Part shown: piece by piece, positions 12,101 through 21,287 of the stretch | How positions within the stretch are numbered: the stretch's first letter is position 1 | Layout of the letters: each line of letters starts with the position of its first letter | DNA from: Salminus brasiliensis | Taxonomy: Eukaryota > Chordata > Actinopteri > Characiformes > Bryconidae | Assembly (NCBI RefSeq): GCF_030463535.1 | Contig: NC_132892.1 | Location: 29,542,341 to 29,606,340, forward strand | Length of the DNA: 64,000 nt | Reading direction: 5' to 3' | The notes under the pieces: model-generated | Database searches by the model: none | Told to the model about the DNA's origin: nothing | Seen by the model: only the letters and a program-made list of their open reading frames with translations | Translations under genes and position numbers: made by a program

Positions 12101-15100
12101 GAGAACATGCTGGATGATGACTTCGTCATTCAAGCCAATGATGTCATGCCAAGGCAGGGTGACATGGGGTACGTCTTAGCTTGGTCGCTGGGCTTAATAA
12201 TATGATGATAATAATAATATTAATAATAATAATAATAATAATAATTGATTGTGTCATTGTTGGTTTTAGTAGCATAAGTTAACTTTACACTGAGCATGTA
12301 TTCCAGTCTTCTTGGTCTTCCCTTTAGACTAAAGCCATTTGAGATGTGTTCGGATGGATGGTATTAGGCTCGAGCAATATAACAGTGATTAACCAGGATG
12401 ATCCCTAGATCCTTTTTAAGAATCTGATGGGAAATTGCACCTCGTTCTTCTCCACCATGAAGAACGAGCTTGTTTGGTCTCTTTCTGATGGTAAATGCTG
12501 TATGTTGACATCAGCTGTGGTGAGATCTGCCTGCTACCATGAAGACATTTTAGGATTATTAGAGACTTCTTTACCCATCTTGTGGCCTGCTGTTGAACTG
12601 ATCTGGCCCTGTTGGTCAGTGGTTCCACTTTTAAATGAACTTGCGGACAGTGGAACGGCTGATTTCGAACTGTTCTGAGATCTTTTTAAACTCCCTCTCA
12701 GACTCCCCTGCATCTACTATCTTCTTTCTGAAGGCCTCAGCTGGTGTTCTGCACCTGGGTCTAATAGGGTTGAACTTTTTAATCACAGGAAAATTATATA
12801 TTTATATTCATTCCCTTTTATAAATGATTAAATAATTTCTTTAGGTGTGAGAGATTAGTTAGATTACCTCCATCTCTCAGTTCTGATCACATGAAGATCA
12901 GATCTCCAAATGTTTACATATGTTCTTATAGGATGCCTAGTTTTTACACCAGACTGTATATTGACTTTTAGATCTTTTTTACCCTTAGATATCACCCGTT
13001 TAAACTTTGGTTTTATTATCACTATTCAAGCACAAGCTTTGGGATCACATCCCTCCATTGGTTTATATTTTATTCTCACTCCAAGTCAGCCGCATCGGAA
13101 TTGGCTTGAAGGCGAATGAGACCATTTCGGTAAAAAAGAAACTTACCGATCAAAAGGCAATCTGCCTGTTCAGACAAGCCACGCTAACAAAGCAGTCCTA
13201 CCAGGTATAGTTCAACCAAGGCCAAACAGACAGACTGTAAACACACCCTTAGACGTCTTTCACGCATACTACCTCTGAGCGAAATTCAAATTCTTTATTC
13301 TCATGTCCATGTTTGACAGGTAAAAGGGTTCAAACGGCGGTCTCAGAAGCAGCACTGTGTCTAGAGTTTCACTGTATGCTTCTTCTTTTGCCATGCAGCA
13401 GATTACCAGCTATTAAAAACGCATAAAAAATAAATGTTTTGAAAACTGGTTACTACAGCAGGAATCCACCAATCAGCCATAACCTTTAATATTGTGTAGA
13501 CCCTCCCCTGTGCCACCAAAGGCCAGCTCTGACCTATCGAGACATTGACTCCACAAGACCCCTGAAGGTGTCCTGTGGTATCTGGCACTGAGACTTTAGC
13601 AGCAGCTCCTTCTTAAGTCCTGTAAATTGAGGTTGGGCCTACATGTATCGCATCAGTCAGCCTTGTGTGCCCATGACCCTGTCGCTGGTTCACAGGTTGA
13701 CCTTTCTGACCACTGCATACCAGGATCACCCCACAAGACCTGCCCGATGTTTTGGAGATGTTCTGGCCCACACACAGTTGTCTTAGAGTGGCTCAAACGC
13801 TTCTGCTTGCTCGTTTTTCTTGCTTACAACACCTCAATTTCGAGAACTGACTGTTCACTTGCTGCTTATCTGTAGATCCCAACCCGTTGACCCTTTGCCA
13901 TTGGAACCAGATAATCTATGTTACTGGTTTTAATATTATGGCTAATTGGGATCTAATACAGTATTAATAAACCAGCAGTCTTTGCAATCTCACAGTGATG
14001 AAGGTGATGATGATGAGTGGGAGGACACGGATGAGAGTGGAGACGAGGACGAGCAGGACTACGGCTCAGCAGGTGGCCTGTCGGACGAGGATGACGAGGT
14101 TGGAGGCAGCGGGCGACAGTTTGCCTTCATGGACTGCGAGACGAAGAGTCGCTTCACGGAGTACTCCCTCACCTCCTCCGTCATGAGGAGGAACGAACAG
14201 CTCACGCTGCTCGACGACCGCTTCGAAAAGGTAGAGCTAGAGTTTAGAACGATGAACTGCGTTCACCTTGCATTAAGACTTAATGATTATGAGCTTTGCA
14301 TAGATTAGTAAATTATTAATAATTGTGCTATTAGTTGTTAGAATGCTGGATGAACACCATTACCACCCTGTTATGCACATTACTCAGTGCTGTTCAGTCC
14401 TCAATTAGTGATTAGTGGAACCTACAGCACGTCAGTTGTCCAATACATGACACGTTTAATTGTTTAACCTTAATGAACTGCACCCTTGTATGGAATTCAT
14501 CCCAATATAATCCAGATTCTGTTTATTACCTCAAGAACCATGAATAGATCCTGAGTTTGTGGTGATCAATAAATACATATTTAGTCTTTTTAATATCTAA
14601 TCAGTCATGAGTGTAACCTGACTTTAGAAAACCGAACATGTCTTGATGTATCAGTGATATTAAGCTCTTATTACCTCACTAAGTTACATAGAGCAGTAAA
14701 CCTCCCACTTAATCGGAGTGCAGCCAATTACACGCACAACAGGGATCCGGGTGGTCCAGTGGACTAAGGCACTGCCACTATGGAGCTGATTCGAATCCCG
14801 GGTCATTTTGCTTGCCATCAGCAGCCAGAGTCAGAGCAAGCACAACTGTCCACAACACTAATAATGGTTACATAGCAGACTTCAAAGTATATACTAATTA
14901 AGGTTGTGGCCTTATTACACTTTAAGTAAGAGTTCATGAACGGTACACAATTAATGAAGTCTAACAAATGTTTTATAAAGGTTTATAAATATATTTCTAC
15001 AATATCTGTATCTATTTCTTAGTGTACATATACAATGTGTTTTTAATGACCTGTGTTTTTAATGATGGTGTTTATTCTGTATTCTGTGTTAAATAATCTA

Positions 15101-15338
15101 ACAAGCAAAGTGCGACACACAACTTGACCTTTTTGTATGTAGATAATTAAAGTTTTAGTTATGAGTCATTAACATTTCTATAACATTTTGTCATAGAATA
15201 TTGCATAGCAGTTGTTAGAAGGACTGGTGGTTCCAGACTAATGAACAGCATGCTTATGAGAACGTATGGACTGATTCAGGCTTCTGTGGGCTAATTGATG
15301 GTCTTTTTTGAACATCCGTGCTGTTGTGCTTGACTGTG

Positions 15339-15403
<65 letters not shown>

Positions 15404-18400
15404 ATAGTTCTATGAGCAGTTTGATGATGATGAGATCGGCGCTCTGGATAATGCAGAGCTGGAGGGATACATCAACCCTGGCAGCACAAGACTGGATGAG
15501 GTCATCCAGGACTACTTCAAGCAGAAGCAGAAAGAGTGAGTGTGTGAACACCAGTACTAGATTTAGACCAGTTATACTGGCAGTGTGATGGCCCTAAGTC
15601 CAGGTAATGAGACCTTCAGGAGCATCTGAATATTAGAGCCAGGTGTGTTGCATCGGGACTCTCTGTGGAGGTAGAGTGCAACTGGCAGGGCAGCCTTGCT
15701 GTTCAGTGAGCAGTACACGTGTGAATGGGGTTTGTGTGTGGCTGTTAACACCTGTCTTCTCTTGACGTTCTAGGTGCCAGACGCCAGAGCAGCTGGGTCC
15801 GGCTGAGCTGCCCTCAGTGAAGGAGGAAGATGAGGATGGTGATGAAGAGCAGGAAATGGAAACCGTGGTTATTGAGGAGCCGCCTACTGAGAAATGGGAC
15901 TGCGAAACTATCATCAGTAAGGACAACAGAACTGAACATCCACTTGCACCATTATAATAAAGTATTTTATTATTAATGTGTATAATTATTCACTTTGTTT
16001 GGCTCTGATAAATAAAATATATTAAATACATGAAATAAAGGTTAATAATCAGAACCAAACCAATGTCTGATAAATGATAATGAACATATGTATAACAGTA
16101 ATATGTATATTTTAAGTACCATAATACTAGCAATAATGCTAGTAAGTATAATTATTTAAATTAATAATTGTGTGTAGTAATGAATGACAATTATGTATAA
16201 TTATTATTATAAATATCATTATAATTGATGATCACCATCATCCATAATTGACATTTTCACTACTATACACAATTATTATAAATAATCATCATTACTAGCA
16301 ATAATAATAATAATAATGACAATAATAACAATTTTTAGTTTATCTAAAAATACTTAATATTTATGTAATTGATTCTTAAATGTTGAATTAAAACATCACT
16401 GCAGCAATCAAGCAACCAACGTAGCAACAGCCTAGAAACTGCCTGGAAGTGGGATCCGCTTTAATTGCGCAACTGTTCTGTGTTTCTTTCAGAAAAATGC
16501 TCTTTTCTGGTTCATTAATGACTTCCTGTTTCTTTCTCTTTCAGGCACGTACTCCAATCTCTACAATCATCCAAAGCTGATAGAAGACCCACGTAAGGTA
16601 ACGCCTACCAGTAAAACATGTTAACATGCACTGCTTAATAATATTGAGTGTTTGTGGGTTGGTCCTACACTGTAAAACCTGAGGATTTGTTTTTTTATAT
16701 AGTTTAGGGGAACGGATTGACTCAAATGACATTTCCTTTGAAGGCATTTAGCAGATGCTCTTCTCCAGAGCATCTTACAAAAGAGCTTCGCTGTTTACAC
16801 AGAAAATACCCTTAGCTAGTTTGTATTGGCTAGGATCCAAAAGACCCCTCGAAAGTTAGATACTACTAAAACACAATTATACACAATACAGAGATCTCCG
16901 TGCTAGGCACTACACTTCAATCTGGTACTCTTGGAAGAGCTGGGTCTTCAGTCTGCATTTGAAGACAGCGAGCGACTCCCAGGGGAAGTTTGTATCACGG
17001 TGCCAGGAAAGAAAAAGGTCCTTCCATGGATTTTAAGACCACGAGTTGAAGCTCACAGGGCTCTCGGGACAGATCGGCTTCTGACCCCTGCCATTGCCGG
17101 GTGGCTTGAGTTAAAAATCACCCTGAACTGAGTATAAACGGTGCACTTGTTAGATGTAGCTAAGTAAAGTAAGTGAGGATTAGTTACTCTACTTAAGTTG
17201 ACCTTGCTTGAATGGATATCTTCACAGCTGGATTGCAGGGGAGGACAATGGGGCCATTGTCCAGCACAGAACTGAGCAGGGATCCAGCCAGACGCTGATG
17301 GCATAATTCTGTATTAGTGTATGAGAGTGGACCCTGAGTAGCGTGCGCAGCATTGGACTCAGCATCAGAGAAACACTGAGGCCAGGCAGCTGCACCACAA
17401 TACATAACACACACAAATGATAGCTGACCGCATTGTGGAAAGTACCCTGGGGGAATTGATGCACATTGGTGTTGAGTGAAGGGGCATAGTAGTGAGACGA
17501 GTATAATATGCAAATGGATACCAGGAGCCAATGGGAAGGGTGTGAGGTTTACTCATCAAAGTTGTACTGTGCAAACATAAGGCAAACCTTACAGTCAGCA
17601 TGTTTCACTGGAACAGATGGTCAGTTTCACTCAACTGAATAAACTCAGAATCTGCCCCAAACAGCTGATCATCTCCAAACGAACTAGGTGTGCATCTCAG
17701 CCGTTTGGTTAATCTCCTGTGTTGGTGTGTCTGTATGGTGTAGCCCAAGCAGATCCTTGTGTCCAACAAGACCGGCATTCCTCTGGACGTTCTGCCTAAG
17801 AAGGGGCTGACAGCCAGACAGGTGGAGCGGATGGAGAGAATAAACGACTCTGATCTACCCAGAGTGTCCACACAGCCCCGCTCGCGAGAGGAGAGCACTG
17901 AGGACCGCAAGCTCAGAAAACAAGCCATTAAAGAAGAGAGGAAGGTACTTTATGTGTGTGGGTGTGTGTTTGTGTGTGTAAAAATGTCAGTTTAACTGGC
18001 CAATGATTCGGCTCTGTTCCAGCTCCGTTCTTCCACTGCTCCACGGCTCAATGCTGGGGGGCTTTATGCCCCTCTAGCCCACGCCTGGCATTAGGCAGCA
18101 GCATGGTGCCAGTAGGTTCATATTTAATAACTGCTCCAAAGAGTCCTGTTCTATTGGAAGTACTTCTCTACAGGGACTAGACAAGATGTTTGTGTGTGCA
18201 TTTGCACATTTCTGTCAGCAATGGGTGCTACTTAATGTAGCTGAATGCATTCATTTGAAGGGATGTCCACAAATCAAAGTTGTGAGATGGGCCTCCGTAA
18301 GCACAAGACCTGCCTGACCTTTTGGAGATGTTCTGACCCAGTCAGTCGTCTAGGTTTCACAATCTGGAGAGTCTCAGACTCTTACGCTCTCTCCCATTTC

Positions 18401-19240
18401 TCCTTCTTTTAACCCCTTTATCACCTTCAGGAACTGCCTGTTCAACCACTCCTTGACCGATGCCACGGTGTATGAAGATGATCAAGATGTTTAATATTAT
18501 CGGTGTAGCTGTGTTCAGAGCACTGGGTTTTGATTAGGTTTATCAGAATTTATCAGTACATGTTCATGCAGACCTCATTGGTGTTGCAAGAAGAGTCCGA
18601 CATGGATTGAAACCCTGCAACGTTCTGCAGTGCTCTGTTCCAGCTTTCCCACGCCAAATGGGGAAGTTTGCACCATACAGTGCATCTCTGTCTCTAAAAA
18701 GCCCACTTCTGCCTTTTCTTTTAATGTAGAAGTTCTATGGGGCCGCTTAAGTACAACCCCATATGGTGGTGTTGGAATCGGCCAGCAGATGGTGATATAT
18801 TCAAGTTGGATTATGGAAGGCAGAGTATTTCAGATTACAATTTTGACGTGTCTGCTTCATGAGAGAGAAGAAATTTCTTCGTAAAGTCCACTTTGGACGA
18901 AAGATTCGGACATTACCTAGTGTGTTATTGTTATTATTGTTTTTTTATTCAGTTTGGGAGGACAGTAGGATCCATTACTATGCAAGCAGAGCTGTGAACG
19001 ATTCTGTGCTTTTCCCTTTAATCATGAATGCCGTAGACTTTGTTAGAACTTTTCTTAAAGAAAACTGCTGTATGTAAGTGTAGTTTGTCATGATGCCAGT
19101 CTCTTACTCTCTTTGTCTTTCTCCAGGAGCGGCGTATGGAGAAGAAAGCGAATAAGGTGGCGTTTAAGCAGGAGAAGCTGATGCAGGAGAAACAGATGGT
19201 TGGTCTGCGGGCTAATGTCCAGGGCATGAAGCTATCATAG
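5821..19240 (+). CDS. ltv1: Protein LTV1 homolog, 40S ribosome biogenesis factor (complete, 11 exons)
   Basis: LTV1 is a conserved, highly charged assembly and export factor for pre-40S subunits. Exons: 5821-5823, 7397-7528, 8248-8433, 9602-9689, 12033-12168, 13996-14230, 15408-15535, 15774-15916, 16545-16597, 17744-17944, 19127-19240. All phases agree and give 472 aa, close to the roughly 475 aa of human LTV1. Hallmarks: PHRKKKAFINKKNAVSFHLV at the N-terminus, YGVFFDDDYDYLQHL, FASEFEEEVGLLNKAAPVSG, DPDIVAALDEDFDFDDPENM, an acidic stretch, ETKSRFTEYSLTSSVMRRNE, YSNLYNHPKLI and NKTGIPLDVLPKKGLTARQ. The basic, coiled-coil-like C-terminus ends GMKLS. Exon 1 codes only for the initiator Met, and the donor follows the ATG directly. 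Exon 6 has a Tc1 remnant and exon 7 a (TG)29 tract just before the acceptor. Confidence 0.97.
5824..7396 (+). other. ltv1 intron 1
   Basis: Starts with the donor GTAAGA directly after the initiator ATG. It is AT-rich and holds one full Tc1-related MITE (6447-6925). No other gene-like signal was seen. Confidence 0.7.
6447..6925 (+). mobile_element. Tc1-related MITE (family A)
   Basis: Runs from GTTTGTGGACACCCCTTCTA to CCCAATACTTTTGTTC, about 480 bp and non-coding. Shared internal blocks are GGGCTAGAGGGGTATAACGC, CAGCATTGAGCTG.GGAGCAG, AAAATCTAGTAGAAAGCC and CAGTAGAGACAGTTACTCC. At least ten more full or partial copies lie in this window. They look like internally deleted Tc1/mariner derivatives; the family assignment is inference. 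Confidence 0.8.
9125..9165. repeat. (TA)n microsatellite
   Basis: About 20 TA units in ltv1 intron 3. Confidence 0.95.
9255..9412 (+). mobile_element. Family A MITE, 3' fragment
   Basis: Only the distal third is present: CAGTGCTCCTCCAAAATCTA, the AGAGACAGTTACTCCAACAA block, and the end CCCAATACTTTTGTCCATAT. Confidence 0.75.
9850..10252 (+). mobile_element. Family A MITE, near full length
   Basis: Begins TGTTTGTGGACACCCCTTCT and ends CCCAATACTTTTGTCCATAT. It has the GGGCTAGAGGGGTATAAAGC core and a small internal deletion relative to 6447-6925. It lies in ltv1 intron 4. Confidence 0.82.
10995..11200 (-). mobile_element. Family A MITE fragment followed by a retroelement-type tail
   Basis: 10995-11115 is an inverted family A end (GTTGGAGTAACTGTCTCTAC, CTACTAGATTTTGGAGGAGC). 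It is followed at about 11145-11195 by ATACTTCATTGATCCCAGTA and GGGAAATTG, a tail seen on many fish LINE/SINE elements. The order suggests one insertion beside another. Confidence 0.6.
11850..11950 (-). mobile_element. Second tRNA-derived SINE family, 5'-truncated copy
   Basis: On the minus strand an exact B box GGTTCGACTCC is followed by a TGGGTCATGCTGCCTGCCAT / CAGCAGCCAGAG body. The same body is at 14743-14860. No A box is found upstream, so the head is missing or diverged. Confidence 0.65.
12410..12800. mobile_element. DNA-transposon-like remnant in ltv1 intron 5
   Basis: This non-coding block has transposon-style text: GAACTTGCGGACAGTGGAAC, GGCTGATTTCGAACTGTTCT, and a CTGAAGGCCTCAGCTGGTGT stretch. 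Similar wording occurs in dispersed fish DNA elements as I remember them. All frames are broken and the class is not certain. Confidence 0.45.
13476..13952 (-). mobile_element. Tc1-like transposon, internally deleted, abutting ltv1 exon 6
   Basis: An internally deleted Tc1/mariner-type element in antisense orientation. It opens with CCACCAATCAGCCATAACCT and closes with TGGTTTTAATATTATGGCTA, inverted-repeat ends of a widespread fish Tc1 family. Inside, the ACAAGACC, TGGAGATG and CCATGACCCTGTCGCTGGTT stretches are antisense to the N-terminal transposase region. Most of the transposase is deleted. The right end lies about 45 bp before the ltv1 exon 6 acceptor. Other copies are at 18297-18480, 23655-23910 and 59333-59762. 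Confidence 0.8.
14743..14860 (+). mobile_element. Second tRNA-derived SINE family, copy with A and B boxes
   Basis: An A box TGGTCCAGTGG fits the pol III consensus, and a near-consensus B box GATTCGAATCC follows about 40 bp later. The CAGCAGCCAGAGTCAGAGCA body is shared with 11850-11950. It is not a functional tRNA gene, since no cloverleaf forms beyond the boxes. Confidence 0.65.
15343..15400 (+). repeat. (TG)29 tract at the ltv1 exon 7 acceptor
   Basis: 29 uninterrupted TG units end 7 bp before exon 7. Only TTAATAG separates the tract from the exon at 15408, so the repeat occupies the polypyrimidine position of this 3' splice site. Confidence 0.97.
15955..16340. repeat. AT-rich low-complexity intron segment
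   Basis: ltv1 intron 8 is dominated by short AATAAT/ATTATT motifs without a fixed period. No coding signal. Confidence 0.6.
16740..17115. mobile_element. Dispersed repeat with SINE-type end (GAAGACAGCGAGCG family)
   Basis: Starts with AGGCATTTAGCAGATGCTCT, a LINE/SINE tail motif. It then carries GTCTGCATTTGAAGACAGCG, CCCAGGGGAAGTTTGT and GAAGCTCACAGGGCTCTCGG. The same order of blocks is found at 43345-43750. Non-coding. Confidence 0.65.
18020..18290 (-). mobile_element. Family A MITE, partial
   Basis: Inverted copy with CTGGGGGGCTTTATGCCCCT, TTAGGCAGCAGCATGGTGCC and the end GGATGTCCACAAATC. The distal third is missing. It lies in ltv1 intron 10. Confidence 0.75.
18297..18480 (-). mobile_element. 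Tc1-like fragment
   Basis: CACAAGACCTGCCTGACCTT, TTGGAGATGTTCTGACCCAG and TCAGTCGTCTAG match the antisense Tc1 copy at 13476-13952. It lies directly beside a family A MITE. Confidence 0.65.
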
Positions 19241-20914
19241 CCTCGGTGCGCACAGATAATCTTCAGATGGGACTATGAAGAACATGCACTCGGTTTATAT
19301 CGGTCTGAAGACTCTGAGGGGACGTTCTACTAGCTTTCTGCCGTGAGGCTCCTCTTTGTTTGGGTAATAATGGATTTGATGACGACGTAAGCAATCTCTG
19401 AACATCTGTACCAGCGGGAGGTAATCAGAGAATGAAAATAACGGCCTCATCATTCAGAGGGTCCTGTGAGGTTCTGAGGTAAAATGGTTGGGTTTTTGTA
19501 TGCGGTCAGTTGACCCCCTTTCTCATCTGCAAAGGGTGATGTGGCTGCACATTCTGATTCCAAACAGGTGCAACAAGATGTGGAACCAAAGGCTCAACCA
19601 ACTCATTTAATCAGTTGCTCACAAACTGAGGGATAAGGACCCCCACTTACCATTTATAAACCATAAACTGATCTGAGTGTCTGTAGCGTTGGTTGAAAAG
19701 TGGCAGAAAAGTTTCTCAAATCTAAATGAAAGTTCTTGACATTTTTGTGAATTACTTTTTGTTTGCTTTCATAAGAGCATGACTGGAGCTTTAGTCCATG
19801 TATTTTTCTCAATTAGTTTAACATTTAACTGTACATGCATGCACACATTTTATTATAGTATTATTATTCAAATATATTTTTGAATAATAAATGTGTGCAT
19901 GCATGTACAGTTAAATGGTAAACTAATTTAGAAAAATACATAGCTCCAGTACATACAAGCTCCAGTGTGTGCACATACATATACAAATACAAACATTTAT
20001 ATTATAAGGGATGGGACAGGTAAATTACTTTGAGCAACACACATTTCTCAGCAAATTTCTGAATGCCTGTCTAGCAGGGGGAAAAGTGGAGTAGGGATTA
20101 AATGATTTTATATATCAAATCCAAACAGCACCTCACAGAGCAAAACACTTACAAAATTTTTAATTATGTACCATCACCATATCTGAGCATTTTTTTGTTT
20201 GTTTTTTCCTCACAGTAGTCTAATCTCATTCATCCAAAAACTGTTTGAAGACTTGATCGTGGGTCGTTGGTCGTGGGCTTGATCCTTATTTTTCCCCCAA
20301 AGTCTTGCCTTGAAATGGCTGCTTGCACAAGTCCCACCCACAAACACAGTGCCCACTGGTTGGTCCTGGAGTAGTAGCTGGAACAGAGTGTGGAGGTGGC
20401 TGGAGTGGCCTAAAACCATCCACAGATCTTCTCCCAGTTTGTGAGGCTCTGTTCATCTCTCTTCAAATCATTTTTGATCAGAAGTCCAACACTTTGGCTC
20501 CAAAGTAGGAAAAATATTGGGACAGACATCTTAATCATTAAGTTCAGGTGTATAAAATCCAGCCCCTAGCCATACAGTCTGCCTTTACACAAATTAGTGA
20601 AAGAATGGGTGTTTCTAAAGAGCTAAAAAGGGGGACCAACTCATATTAATATACCCACTATACCCAAGTTAATGCCTATGGGTTTAAATTGGGTTTTCTC
20701 AAAAGCTCCTGTAGGTGTCCATATACTTTTGTTCATATCGCCTTGCTTTTCCTAGTATCTGAACTCTTGACCTGAGCACCTGTGACTATTGTTCTACAGC
20801 CTGTGGTCAGCTGACTGAAGGACTGGGTTGTAAATAGTGAGCACCCTATTGCTCGACTTTCCAGACACTAATGCAAAGACCTCATAATGTAAATAACATG
20901 GCTTGAACCCATAT
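19241..20914. other. Convergent ltv1-ifngr1 intergenic region
   Basis: Holds the ltv1 3' UTR, a large imperfect palindrome (19782-19950) and, at about 20530-20745, a Tc1-like remnant (TTAGTGAAAGAATGGGTGTT, TCTAAAGAGCT, ending ATACTTTTGTTCATAT). No gene found. Possible ltv1 poly(A) signals are AATAAA at 19886-19891, inside the palindrome, and ATTAAA at 20097-20102. Confidence 0.55.
19782..19950. repeat. Large imperfect palindrome (foldback element)
   Basis: The left arm begins ACTGGAGCT and runs through ATGTATTTTTCTCAATTAGT, TTAACATTTAACTG and TACATGCATGCACACATTT. The right arm is its reverse complement and ends at AGCTCCAGT. The centre is an AT-rich ATTATTCAAATA/TATTTTTGAATAAT pair. Arms are about 75-80 nt with few mismatches and a 7-nt extra piece (TTAGTCC) in the left arm. 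It is a candidate foldback MITE. Confidence 0.9.
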
Positions 20915-20920
20915 TTTATT
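20915..20920 (-). terminator. Candidate ifngr1 poly(A) signal
   Basis: TTTATT on the plus strand is AATAAA on the ifngr1 strand, about 370 nt after the ifngr1 stop codon. Confidence 0.5.
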
Positions 20921-21287
20921 TTTTACATTATTTAAATCCATCTTCACCATATAGTGAAATAGTTTATCCTGTGGATGGTTTGGAACCATTCACACACCTC
21001 AACCAATCAGAGCTGCAACAATTGGTTTGTATAGTCTATTGTTTCTATGTGGTGCACAGCTAAGAGTTCATATGACACATGCAGTCATTGTGAAACTGCA
21101 GTACACAGCCTGAAGTGAAAAGAAAGGACCAGCCTCACAGACTGAACCTGAATGATGGGTGATTGTGTAATCATTCAAAAGAATTAGAGCATGATTATTT
21201 GACTACAGCTGAACAGAGTCTGAAGAAATGATAAGTTGCAGCCAAATAACCCATAAACTCAACTAGTGGGATTTCAAACAAGTCTTC

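Noticed and set aside
14743-14830. Possible tRNA gene (A and B boxes)
   Set aside because: The boxes are present but the acceptor and anticodon stems do not pair and the body matches another dispersed copy, so it is a SINE.
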